Position numbers and translations under genes: made by a program
The notes under the pieces: generated by a model
Told to the model about the DNA's origin: nothing
The model's database searches: none
What the model saw: the letters and a program-made list of their open reading frames with translations, nothing else
In this document: piece by piece, positions 1 to 11,180 of the stretch
How positions within the stretch are numbered: the first letter of the stretch is position 1
How the letters are laid out: every line of letters begins with the position of its first letter
NCBI GenBank assembly: GCA_963920765.1
Contig: OY987246.1
Location: 23,631,167-23,695,166, forward strand
Origin: Ulota crispa
Taxonomy: Eukaryota; Streptophyta; Bryopsida; Orthotrichales; Orthotrichaceae
Direction of reading: 5' to 3'
DNA: 64,000 nucleotides

Positions 1-1917
1 CAAGCACAAGTACTTCCCAGATTCACAACTTTGTACCAATGCCGCGCCTACGGGAAGAGGCCCGAGCAAAGGGGCAGGTACGTCAAGCGCAATAGTTGCC
101 GACTTTGCAAGCCCCTTTGCAATGGAGAGTAATGGGAAATCGGAAGGCCATAGCTACAATGCAGCCAAGCGCCATGAACGAGGTGACAATTCCCACAACT
201 CAGGCAGCTGTTAACACACAGGAGGGGATGGTGACTTTGATATCAAATCCCAGCCAAAATGTTCCTCCAAGTTTGCTGGTATGACATTGCGCAGCAAAAA
301 ATCGCGTGGCGGTCACGGGAGCTCCTCTGTGGCTGGAGATTCCAGAAGACTCCTCTCTCCCTCTTTCCTTGTGGAGGGTAGTTCAACAATTGATTCAACC
401 CCAACATCCACTGGATCAACTTGGGAGTGCCCTCACAATCCAACTAGAAACCACAAACGCAATAGGAGTGGCGTTGACTCCTCAAAGAAATGACAATGCC
501 AAAGGTGCAGGAGCAAATCCTGCAGGACGTGAGGGGTAGATTGGTCTGCGTGGGGGCAGAGGTTGGAGGGGGGGCAAATTGCTACGAGGATTGAAGGTGG
601 GGTTATTGTTGCAAGCGCAAAGATGGGGCGCACGAGGGGAGGTTCTGCAAGAGGGCAAGGGCAACGGGGTAGAGGAGGCCGAAGGGGCCCTACCAAAGGT
701 GCCGGAAGGGGTGGAGGAGGGATCCCGCAACGTCCCAAAGCGTCGGATGGGTGGATTCCACCCACTATTTTTGCAGCACCTAGGGGTCCAATTACACTGC
801 GTTCAAAGATTTACCTCGGCCGAGTTCCAGGCAAGTACATTTCCCAAGTGATTTTCTCTGTCAAAATTCAAGCTTTGCTATTCATAGATAAAGTCTAAGG
901 TACAACTTCTAGCACATTAGCAGCCAAATGTTCTTCAAATTCTTAGTAGAGCATGTACCTCAATCTTGAAACGTTCAGTCCACTGGGTTGCTCAAACTCT
1001 CAGCTCTAGAATAATTCTCAACAACAGATGCGGGCGTACGATTCTTTCAAGTCAGCATTGCTGCTACCTTGTTCTCTTGAGTATTAGTCAGAGACATTAT
1101 GAATTGATTGGTCTTTAGGAGTACAAAAGCTGTTGTATTCATGATCTAGATATTTTTCAGAAAAAGGCTATCGTCTAGGCCATGCAAGTTCACCTACTGC
1201 TACATTTGAATCGTCAAAGGCCCTATATGTTCATTTGGTACCCTTGTAAACCGTCGAGTGGATAACCAGGGGTTCTTTGCACTCTTAGGATGCCTTCTTT
1301 TGAAATCGCCATGGCTAGGAATCTCATAGTTGCATTTTTGTCTGGCACCTGAACTTCCATGTTCTTTTTTGAATCCTATCGAATATGCATGAACCATGGG
1401 GGTGTGTGCTAGTGCATTATTTAGAGAAAATGGAAGTTAGCTTCCACTGATGTGTTACAAACTCTTAGGGTGGTTGCTTGTCAACATGGGAAGATGCCGC
1501 TTTCATGGTCCCTCTACAATTATTACTTGGGAGATAACAATGTCTGCCTAGAATATGAATTATGTCAATCAACTATTATTAGTATTAGAAAATATGAAAG
1601 TGCCTTTTCGAGGGTTTCAATTCTAGCAAATATGTCCGGTTCTGTAAATAGAAGATGCTCATGAAAGGACCTGCATACAAGCACTTACATTGTCACAACG
1701 CATGCTTCCACGTTTTGACTCATAAATTGTTCATCGTCAGCCCCAAGAGATGTCACTCGGCATGCACCGCTGGTGAGTTCCAATCGCCTCTCTATCACAA
1801 AGAGAGCCTTCACTTGGAAACCATGAGCCCCATCACCTGAATTACAACTTATTCATTTCATGTTGCACTGGATAGGGGGGAGACTTCATGTTCACCGACG
1901 ACTCTTGGAGGGTCAAT
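1..1917. other. No supported gene; flank of piggyBac relic
   Basis: No conserved domain was recognised. Two short open stretches stand out. One runs from the left edge to about 229 on the plus strand, rich in Gly, Ser and Ala. The other is 563-898, which encodes an Arg/Gly-rich segment with several RGG motifs. Either could be an upstream exon or leader region of the piggyBac-like gene that follows, or unrelated. From 900 to 1900 the sequence has unremarkable composition and no convincing splice-connected coding potential. Confidence 0.4.
563..898 (+). CDS. Hypothetical RGG-rich open reading frame
   Basis: An open frame of 111 codons whose residues 24-53 are dominated by Arg and Gly with repeated RGG/RGR motifs, the composition of nucleic-acid-binding tails. 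No catalytic or structural domain is recognised. It ends without a conserved C-terminus, and a GC-type splice donor (CAG followed by GCAAGT) occurs near 830, so it may be an exon rather than a complete gene. It lies about 1 kb upstream of the piggyBac-like pseudogene on the same strand and could be its basic N-terminal leader. G-rich composition alone could also generate such a frame by chance. Confidence 0.2.
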   Translation: MEGGQIATRIEGGVIVASAKMGRTRGGSARGQGQRGRGGRRGPTKGAGRGGGGIPQRPKASDGWIPPTIFAAPRGPITLRSKIYLGRVPGKYISQVIFSVKIQALLFIDKV

Positions 1918-1927
1918 AGGGAATGCT

Positions 1928-4758
1928 ATGAATGCTGTTATTGTGCCAAAAAACAATATGGGCTTGTGGAAAGGCAAGGACTCAAGCAGTCATGCACTTA
2001 CAGACACGGACTTCCAGATTCCAAGCACTGCTGCTCCAGCAATGCACTTTCCAAAGAGCTGGAGTGAATCCCCTACAGCTCAAGTCTCCACGCCTCATGC
2101 CAAGAGTGAGCAATCCTTATCGGACCCTAGTGACGTAGAGTGGCACGGGGAGTTTCAAGATTTTCCTGAGAACAGTAGTCTGAGCATGCCTTCCTCACCC
2201 ACTGGTTCCCTTGAAGAAATTCCAATGTCGGAACTGGGTCACTATGACTAAATAGAAGATACCGGCTTTTGGAGCTTTGATGACATATGGGCAGACAATC
2301 AGTGGCAAGAGCCAGAGCTCACCCTTCACGGGATCCGCGAGTTCCACGGACCTACACCAAGATCAATGTGTAGGCTACAAATGGTGGCCGCCCCACCGAT
2401 GGATTACTTTATGAAGTATTGGCCACTGGAGGTGACCAACCAAATCATACTTGAAACAAATAGGTGAGCGTCTTCCAATTACCTACCAATGAACCATACA
2501 GCTATGTAGGAGTTTTTGTTCAGTCAATCAGAAATTCTTACGTGGAAGACAGGCGATTACGTAGAGTATGTTTTCCGCTTCTTGTGCGTGGATGTGAGCT
2601 CCGCTAGCTCATTAACGGTAAGTAATTGGCGCTCTAAACTGGCTTTCTCTTGGGTTCCCCATGGCATTCCCTGGATCCTCGCCATGTCGCGCCGCACGTT
2701 GGCCGTGCCGGCTGGTGCAGGCCATAGTTGCGCCACCCCATAGTCGTGTTGTGATCGCGTTGGGGTCGCGCGACGTCATGGTCGCACTGAATTGTGGTCG
2801 CGTTGTGGTCACGCCAATTTGTGGTCGCCTCGCGCCTTTGGAACACGCTTGCTGCTGCAGGTCATTGCAGTGCCGCGTGCTGGCTGCGACATTCCTGCGC
2901 CAACTGATACGGGCTGTGGTTGCGCTGCGCCTTTCAGAAGCCTTCACCGCAACGCGTTGTACCCTCTCCACTCCCTTGGCGCTGCTCTTTTGCCATGCGT
3001 TGCTACCGCAACGACGCGGTTTTCTGATGCAACGCTAGCGTGTTCCGGATTTAGTCAGACGCAGTGCCGCAATGCTCTTGTGTGGGATGGTGTTCAGACA
3101 ATGCTACGTCCGTAGCAAAGTGGCAACCTCCACAACACAACTCAGTCGTTTGGATGAATCCGGATTCTAGGATGCTGGATGCAAGGCCAATTCTATGTTT
3201 TCAAGCCGGGTTGACTAGGTTTGTCTTTTGTGACCTTGGTGATGTATGTTGTCTCATCTGTGGGATTTGTTTGTTTTGTTATTTTATTCAAGTGCTTTTG
3301 AGATTACCGTCTTTTGTATAAGTTACTTTGTTTGGCTTTGATATCACGCAAGGTGACAATTCTGTAGGATATGTTCAATTCATTCATACTAGTACGGCAA
3401 TAGTAACTTACAACTTCTCTGTGTCTTATTTTGCAAGTACGCCCATAAGGCAAACTATAAGAAGCCGCATCTAACAAATGGTCGGCAAGATTAGGTGGAT
3501 CTCACGGTGGAAGAGGTGCTTTGTTGGTTTGGGGTACTCATGTTGATGGGGTTGAAGGTTTTGCCACACCGCCAGTTGTATTGGGACTCTAGATTGTTCT
3601 ACAACTGCCCCATCATCAGCTCTGTGATGGGCCGTATTCGATTTGATGCCATAGTTTGCTGTATTCACCTTGTGAATAGTGAGGATTTAGCAACTGACCC
3701 AAGAGATCCCCGTTACAATAAGATTGGGAAGGTTCGTGCGGTGATTGAATCCTTCGCTCAAATCAGTCAATTGTTATACAACAACAAACCTGTGTGTACC
3801 ATGGACGAGATCATGGTACCCTACAAGGGTAGGTATTGTGGAATTCATCAGTATATGAAGTCAAAGTCGGTGCGATTTGGTATCAAGATTTGGGCACTTG
3901 TTTCTAGTGAGTCCAAGTGAGCATTCATATGCACTTGCAAATTATGATTGTTAGTTCTGAAATTATAGCTAATGTGTTAGAGGGTGTAAAGTATACTAGG
4001 GGATTGAAGAGGTTGAATGACTTGATATGATAACTTCTGACTTTTGATTTTTACTTGTACTCGCAAATATGTCTCTAACGTGATGATCTATATGGGAGCT
4101 GAGATGACTGTGGAAGCGAGGGTGCTTGTTGGTAAAATGCCATGCTGCAAATTGTTCAAGGCATTGAGAACCGCGGTCATACCATTGTCACGGATAATTT
4201 TTTTACAGGTGTCAAACTCTTCATGTGTTTGCTAGAGCAAGGCTTCTACGCCACAGATACAGCAAAGAAGGGTTCCAAGGGTTTTGCGGTGTCACTAGTA
4301 GGGTTTCCGACAACAGACCTTCCTCCAAGGGGGACACTAATCAGTAAGATGCACCGCTCCAAGTGCATCATAGCAATTTATTGGATCAATTCGAAACCCG
4401 TGTGGCTCTTGAGTATTGTGACTGATCCGATACAGCCTAGTGCAGTTGCAGGGAGGTAGATAAAGCGGGATCGAGTCAACTTCCCAACTAGCCCTATCCT
4501 TCTTGAGTATCAGAAGAATATGCGTGGAGTGGAGATTATCGATCAGCAAAGAGATAACTACACCGTACAATTTCAATCTCACAAATAGTGGCATAGGATT
4601 CTACTGTTTGTGTTAGACTCTTCATGCATGAATGCATAAGTTCTATATCAAGAGGATGCGCAGTGCGTTGGCTTGGAAGTGGACAGCAGGTTGAAGTGGC
4701 AATACAACCTAGCAATGGAGCTAGTTCGACCACACCTAGAGGCTGATGCAGTTTGAGG
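1928..4758 (+). pseudogene. Decayed piggyBac-like transposase (DDE_Tnp_1_7)
   Basis: A piggyBac-family transposase would cut and paste DNA at TTAA sites. Three blocks are visible. Block 1 (1928-2465) ends in the family N-terminal motif MDYFMKYWPLEVTNQIILE. Block 2 (3437-3916) holds the YAHK, LYWDSRLFYN and MDEIMVPYKG region with the first catalytic Asp. Block 3 (4067-4758) holds VTDNFFTG (second Asp) and IIDQQRDNYTV (third Asp), followed by the family's W-H-R segment. Inferred introns are 2466-3436 and 3917-4066. Both have GTGAGC donors, but both acceptors read CAA where CAG is expected (3434-3436 and 4064-4066). In-frame stops lie at 2249 (TAA), 3492 (TAG), 4457 (TAG), 4586 (TAG) and 4637 (TAA), and a frameshift lies near 4138-4142. 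It is not functional. No flanking TTAA termini were found, so the element limits are unknown. Block order, spacing and motifs make the family call firm. Confidence 0.85.
2466..3436 (+). other. Inferred intron of piggyBac relic with GC-rich island
   Basis: This 971-bp stretch separates two adjoining segments of the transposase. From about 2660 to 3110 it is clearly richer in G and C than its surroundings and repeats short GTGGTCGC/GTGGTTGC-like motifs. Several long overlapping open frames on both strands there are a result of that composition. No domain is seen. It may be an insertion into the original intron. Confidence 0.45.
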
Positions 4759-5571
4759 CCCCCATCGAACCCTCGCTAGACCAGGGTTCCACATGCTCAA
4801 GGGACATCCTGACCACTGACAAGTATGCGTTGTTTGCGACAGACGGACGCATTGATTTTGCGTGGCTGCAATTTGGAATTCATGTGTGAGAAGCCCTATT
4901 ACATTCAAGTGCACACTCTGCAAGGCTTAGCTTACCGCGGTTGTCGCAATTGCTCTTGAGCGGCAATGGAGTAGTAGTGGCTGAAGTATCTAGCTACAAT
5001 GGACTATATTTCTAGATGAAGATGGTATTGCAGATAGACTCTTTACAGACATCAATTATTTGGTAATGAAGCGTACTAATGAGTCTTGGAAGAGCCTGCG
5101 TTCATGTTGTTCTAGCACCCTGTCCAGGCAGTTTGAGTTATGAAGATGTTTGCAGGATTATAGGCCCTTGCGCTTCACAGAGGCGTGTTGAAGGTTCCTC
5201 TTAGGTAGCTGCAAAAGTGATGTTCCAAGACCTTGGGTAGGCATCCTAGGTTTTTTATTTTTGTAGTGTGAGTGGAGCTGAACTTATTGCCGTTGTAAGG
5301 CTGAACTACTTTCACCTTTTTGAAATATTGATTTCCATTTGCTATAAAGACGATCTGATTTTGAATATGTGAATGTGGCTATAAGAACAAACTCATGAAA
5401 CAGCAAGAAGCCAGTGCCACTCAGTATTAGAATCTGTCACGGTATTCATTCACAATTTACTGTCACCTAAACTTTGCAAAGTTGGCGCTTCCTAGAGAAG
5501 TTTCTGGTTCTTGTTGCAATGTTGTTGAGCATGTACGACGTCACAGGATCACAGCCAAAAGCATCGAGGTA
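4759..5571. other. No gene recognised
   Basis: Follows the end of the transposase reading frame. A short open segment around 4870-4960 contains a few Cys and His codons, where piggyBac proteins can carry a C-terminal zinc-binding domain, but the pattern is too poor to call. It continues, in the pre-insertion sequence, across the CACTA element to 8878. Confidence 0.4.
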
Positions 5572-5729
5572 CACTAGTAGAAAACTCCTTCCAAAACAAC
5601 AGAAAACCAACAGTTTCTTGTTGATTTGGGCAGTTGCCCACGCTAATTGAATAAATTAACAGAATTTTGTAAAAAACTAAATACGTTCTGTTGATTTGGA
5701 CACTATTATCTAAATCAACAAAAATTTTG

Positions 5730-6725
5730 GAATCTTTTGAAGATCTTTTGGGAATTTTTTGTGAATCTTAAAGAATCTTCAAGAATCTTTTGGAAATCAT
5801 TGAGAATCTTTTCAGGATTTTTAAGAATATTTAAGAATCTTTTTGAGATTTTAGAATCTTTGAAAATCTTTTAGGAATCTTCATGAATCTTTGGAAATCT
5901 TTCGGAATCTCTTCAAGTTTTTTTGGAATCTTTGAGAATGTTTGAGAACAATTGAGAATCTTTGAGAATCTTTGAGAATCTTTGAGAATCTTTTAGGAAT
6001 CTTTGAAAATCTTTTGAAATCTTTGGAAATCTTTTCAAGTTTTTTGGAATCTTTCAGAATGTTTGAGAAAAATTAAGAATCTTTGAGAATCTTTGAGAAT
6101 CTTTTTGGAATCTTCAAGAATCTTTGGAAATCTTTGGAAATCTTTTCAAGTTTTTTTGGAATCTTTGAGAATGTTTGAGAACAATTGAGAATGTTTGAGA
6201 ATCTTTGAGAATCTTTGAGAATCTTTGAGAATCTTTGAGAATCTTTGAGAATCTTTTAGAATCTTTTAGAAATCTTTGAGAATCTTTTAGAATCTCTAGG
6301 AATCTTTTCAAGTTTTTTGGAATCTTTGAGAATGTTTGAAAACAATTGAGAATCTTTGAAAATCTTTGAGAATCTTTGAGAATCTTTTAGAATCTTTTAG
6401 AAATCTTTGAGAATCTTTTAGAATCTCTAGGAATCTTTTCAAGTTTTTTGGAATCTTTGAGAATGTTTGAAAACAATTGAGAATCTTTGAAAATCTTTGA
6501 GAATCTTTGAGAATCTTTTTGGAATCTTTGGGAATCTTTTCAAGTTTTTTTGGAATCTTTGAAAATGTTTGAGAACAATTGAGAATCTTTGAGAATCTTT
6601 GAGAATCTTTTGAGAATCTTTTGAGAATCTTTTTTGAAATTCAAAAAATCTTTGAAAATCTCTAAGAATTTTCAAGAACCTTTTTGGAATCTTTGAGAAT
6701 CTTTTTAAAATCTTTATGAAATTTG
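5730..6725. repeat. GAATCTTTGA short-period satellite with higher-order units
   Basis: About 1 kb of tandem units built on the decamer GAATCTTTGA and variants of 9-13 bp. A longer unit is superimposed: a block starting TTTTCAAGTTTTTTGGAATC, then AGAATGTTTGAGAACAATTGAG, then a variable number of decamers. This block recurs near 5912, 6023, 6145, 6307, 6437 and 6540 at intervals of roughly 105-160 bp. It lies entirely inside the CACTA element. The Lys/Asp/Ser/Phe-rich minus-strand open frames it creates are translation artefacts. Confidence 0.9.
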
Positions 6726-7568
6726 TTAAAGTACTTCAAAATACTTATAGAAATAGAATCTCTTAGACTGAATTAGAGTCCTTTAGAAATCTTTTTGTAA
6801 ATCGTCAATATACTTTCAAAAAAATTATCACAATAGTTTAGGTTTGTTTTTGAAATCTTTCTAAAATCTTTTTGGACCTCATTAAATTTTTTTGAAGTTT
6901 TAAAAAATAAAAGAAGTTTTCAAAAAAAAAAAATCTTTTAGAAGTTTGAGTGTACATTGACTAGTTTTATTTTCTTTACTTTTCACAATTTGGTAAGATT
7001 TAAAATTAGCAGCCTTTAAAGTCAAGTAAAAATATGACCATAATAACAAAAAACTCAACAGTTTTTTGTTGATCTAGATACTTTTGGACACAACTTCACT
7101 AATTCAACAAAATTTTATATAAAAAGTACAACATTTTGTTGTTTTAAATACCAAAATTTCTTTACAAACAAATATAAATGATGCTCCTCAATTCTTTGAA
7201 GAAATCATAAATGTCCCTTAAGGATTAAAAGTACCAAAAATATCTTTGTGTTACATGATAACCAAGTGTATAGTTTAATGCAAATTCTTACAAGAAACCA
7301 AAGGTGATTTTTACATTTCAAATAACACAAAGATATATTTAACATTTCAAAATAGAAGAGCTTTTTTATTAATTTTCCAAAATAATAGAAGTATAATTGA
7401 TATTCCTACAAAAAATAAGGACTATTTTTTATGTTTCACATATTTTTGGCGTAAACTTGATATTTTGAAAGACTTAAAGGGTAATTTTAGTAATTCTTCT
7501 TTCTATTACTAACCAAATGAATTAAAAAAAATCAATCTTATAAAATATTCTTATAGGCTTTAAAAGAT

Positions 7569-7980
7569 GGGAATTGATATGTGTACCACACCCTTCCAAT
7601 TACTATACCACACCATGAGGTAAATTTTAAATTTCTACCATCAAAAGGCTGAATTTGAAAATTTTGAATTTAGATTTGGACTTAGAGACCATGGTATTGT
7701 CTAGAACCATAAAAAAAGTTGCAATTCAACAACACCCAATGAAAAAGTTTAGTTAGGGAAAAAATTGTTAATTTTACTTTCGTTTGTAAAAAATGATAAG
7801 CTTTTTCATTGGGTGTTGTTGAATTGCAACTTTTTTTATGGTCCTAGACAATACCATGGTCTCTAAGTCCAAATTTGAATTCAAAATTTTCAAACTCAAA
7901 TTTTTGATGGTAGAAATCTAAAATTTACCCCAAGGGTGTGATACAGTAGTTCAAAGGGTGTGGTTCACATATTAATGCCC
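7569..7980. mobile_element. Nested MULE-type foldback MITE, 412 bp
   Basis: The two halves are near-perfect inverted copies (about 7569-7750 and 7800-7980) joined by a spacer of roughly 50 bp. The ends are GGGAATTGATATGTGTACCA and the inverse of GGGCATTAATATGTGAACCA. Flanks TTAAAAGAT (7560-7568) and TTAAAAAAT (7981-7989) match at 8 of 9 positions, which fits a Mutator-type 9-bp target duplication. It is inserted inside the CACTA element and is therefore younger than that insertion, or moved with it. Confidence 0.8.
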
Positions 7981-8877
7981 TTAAAAAATATCCAAAACTA
8001 TTCAAAAGTCAATAGAATTTGGATTTTATAATTGCAAGGTTTTAATTCCGTAATTTTTCACAACTTCATGTTATTTGAAGCTATCAAACTATGGAGGCTA
8101 TTTTAACAAAATAAGGTTCTTCTACAAAAAAACTAGCACTAAATAATAATTATTAATGAATCCAACCTTTGCCTGCAACAATCCTTATGAGATTTGTGAA
8201 TTCCAAAAAAAATTTATAAACAAAATCAAAAGGATGGAAATAAACAATTTATTTAAAATTTCTAAACACCTTCTTTGATTTTAGCTCATAACTTTTGATA
8301 AAAAGATTGAAATCCAAAAAAAATTGTTGGAGGTGAAAGCAAAATACATTTACCAACTTTTCTTAGTTCTAAGTTTTTTGAAAAAGATCCTTTAATGGAC
8401 GGAAATAGTCTCCAAAGTCTATTGGATTACTAAAGACATGAATATTTAATGTACAAATAGAATCAAGATACCAATGTATGCATGTGCATTTGCACATTCT
8501 CTAGTGGTTTTAAGAATGTACTAAAGTTGTGGAGTGTGAGAGGAGAGGTGGAGGGTTTAAATCTCGCTACCAATAGCTGCCCGGGGGTTCGGGCAGCTGC
8601 CCAGAAGTTTGGGCAGCTGCCCATCCCCTAAAATGTTCACATTTTCATAAAATAAAAACAAATTCTATGAAAAAAAAATTTAAAAATGAAAAGAAATAGA
8701 ATTGAAACAACATAAAATACTTAATAGAAATCAACAACAAATTAATAGAAAATAGTAAATAATCAACAGAAAATCAACAGAAAAGTACCCAAATCAACTT
8801 GACCAAATTCACAGAAAAAATCAACAGTTTTTGAATGAAATTCTGTTGATTTTGTGCTGAATTTTTTACTAGTGGTA

Positions 8878-11180
8878 TCGCGGATAATGAAAGCTTAGGC
8901 AATTGTGATATTTACCTTTTGTAGACTGACGGAGCACTGAAGTACACCGGCTAAGGGAATGGAACTCCACGTCTTGCACAATTGCAGCAATTGTTCAGTT
9001 TCGTGACGTGTTACATGGTGGTCTTTCAAAACTAACACTTCTGTGCTACAATTCAGAGCGTCAACAAGAGGTACTTGTCAACCTCCATCTGTCAACTTCC
9101 ACATTGCAGGTGAGGTGTGTTGTGCGCATGAAGCTCATGCGTTACGCTGGACCTTTGTACGAGGTAGCAGAAAGTAGTCTAGGTTCCGGGGAAGTGGGAG
9201 GTCGTCATGGATGTTGGTGCTGTAAGATATTAAGAACAAAGCAGGAGGTGGAAAGTGCGCCAAGTAGAAGCAGCCGCAGTTGTGCACGTATGACCCCGGT
9301 CCCCTTGGCTAAGTACCGGTGTAAAGTATGAGCACTTCCAACAATAGCGTACTCCAACTATTAGAATTTGCAGTTTGACCGTGTAGGAACAGTCTTTTGT
9401 TTATTGTAGCCAGTCAAGGCACACGCTAGGTAACTCAACAACTGCAGTGCCACTAGCTTGCTAACAATACGGATTTTGGTGGGGAGTTTGAAGCGTAAGA
9501 GCAGATGAGCAGTAAAAATGATTCCATGGAACTCTCTTAATGAACACCCATACGGCAGGATAAGAGAACAAAGCACATTGAATAGAATGAACCTCGTTGT
9601 CTTGAGCTTGCAAGTCGAGTCTGCAAAGAACAAGATTGAAGTAGTTACAAAATGGTGGAGGGGAGTCACAAGAGTCGCCAGATCCTCCAACGACTCCTTT
9701 TGTCCCAGACTCGCAGCATTTGGTGATATGGAACTTCATGACATTCAATCACATATTCTAAATACAAACAACAATCCATTTCCTGAATCCATCCTGCCAT
9801 TGCAAAAGCTACGGTGACCCCTTTACCCACCTGCACCATATGTGTCCTCCCAGATCGTGCATGTACCCGGAATCTAGAAAGTGTGTTCGTCGATGTTGGT
9901 GTCTGTGCAGTTCCTTGACCGTAGATCCTTGAAACCGTTGTATGTATCAGGTCACCTAGCAGCACCTTCCGTGTGTAGGTGTTGCTACGCGGCAGTAGTT
10001 GCAATCCAGTAGCCACCGTCTAGGTCCTCCCATTACAATGCTAAGCCTGACAACAATTCATGAATCTTGCAGACATTGTACCCACGTTCTTTCATTTTGA
10101 ACCAACTCAGACCATTCTCCTTCACACAAATCGAGGTCCCCCGCCAATTTCTGACAATACCTGGGCCGACCTAGCAAGCAACTTGGCCAGACAGAAGCAC
10201 GTAAACCACCTTTCTTTTGGGTCACCCCCTCTCTTTGTATGACCCGCATTAGATTTGCAATTTCTTGAACCCTTCGGTGGATTCAACCGGCAACAATTGC
10301 AAATGGAGCGGCAAGAGATGACGCTCTCATTGAGCCGCTTTGATTTTTGATCGGCACCCCCATGAAACCACACTAGCGCTGCAAGTAACCGTATAAGTAT
10401 TCTACGGCAAGGAGATACGGTGCCAGTCATTATGCTGTGTAGACACTTAAATAATTTGCTAGCGACTTACATTGGGTGATATGTTCAATTCTACAAGAAT
10501 CCCCAATGCTCATGTATGAACATTGTTAAAAATTTCATCATACTAAAATTGACCTTCAAGTTGAGCTTTAAAATTTGTTTTTTGGGGAGCATCAATCAAC
10601 AACATATGTATCGTAAAGTACTTTGAAATATTGAAAATAGGCTCCTCTACCTATCAAATATGCCAAGAAGAATATAGTTAATTTTAGCCCTTACAGGGAT
10701 GTACTTTGAAAAACCTGGTAATGTCAAAGTGAGGTATTAGTGGGCATCATAGTTGGAACTTCGGCCAAAGGGTAGAAAACTTGGAAGACACACATGTCAC
10801 ATATTGAAAGAAAACTAGAAAAAACAACTTTGATGCCCCTATTTTAGCTATAGGTAAGTTTGTTTTTTTTTGTTAGTGACAAGGGGAGAGACCTAGTAAA
10901 GGGAATTTCAAAAACCAAAAAAGATTCTCAAAATATTGTCCCTCCCTTTGGTTTTCCAAAATACCCAAAAGATTGGAATATTCAATGACATGGTTGGTCA
11001 TCATAAAATTTAGGCATAGTTTTGAAAACTTGGTATTCCCATCTTCTAGCAAAATTTCAACTTTGCAACCATGTTAAAGTATATGTACAATACCTTCCCT
11101 ATAGCAAGTTATAGGTTCACACTATATGCAAATCAACTCTTAACCTTTAAATGCAAGGCTAGTCATTGTGACTGCCCCTC
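8878..11180. other. No supported gene
   Basis: Open frames of up to 116 codons occur on both strands between 9000 and 10430, but none shows a recognisable domain, a consistent splice chain or a conserved motif. The first part is the other side of the CACTA target site and continues the sequence before 5571. From 10480 the composition becomes AT-rich with no structure seen. Confidence 0.45.

Larger units (their letters stand above)
5572..8874. mobile_element. Non-autonomous CACTA (En/Spm-type) element
   Basis: The element begins CACTAGTAGAAAA at 5572 and ends in the inverse TTTTTTACTAGTG at 8874. It is flanked by identical 3-bp target duplications, GTA at 5569-5571 and GTA at 8875-8877, as CACTA transposons make. 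Both ends carry many short subterminal copies of CAACAGAAAA and TGTTGATTT in both orientations (5598-5710 and 8745-8870), the usual arrangement of transposase-binding repeats, plus palindromic GGGCAGTTGCCC or GGGCAGCTGCCC motifs (5628-5640 and 8580-8624). No transposase coding region is present. The interior is a satellite array, AT-rich filler and a nested hairpin element. A further patch of the subterminal motif at 7045-7140 suggests an internal duplication or an older nested end. Confidence 0.88.

Noticed and set aside
6114-6675. Minus-strand open frames rich in Lys, Asp, Ser, Gln, Arg and Phe
   Set aside because: They are the translation of the GAATCTTTGA satellite. The periodic peptide follows from the DNA repeat and has no independent support as protein.
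5730-6725. Regularly spaced repeats resembling a CRISPR array
   Set aside because: The units are 9-13 bp and contiguous, without unique spacers of constant length, and the setting is a plant nuclear transposon. It is a satellite array.
8540-8610. tRNA-like segment (GGGTTTAAATCTC resembling a T arm)
   Set aside because: No consistent acceptor stem, D arm or anticodon arm could be paired. The patch lies next to repeated GGGCAGCTGCCC motifs inside the CACTA element.
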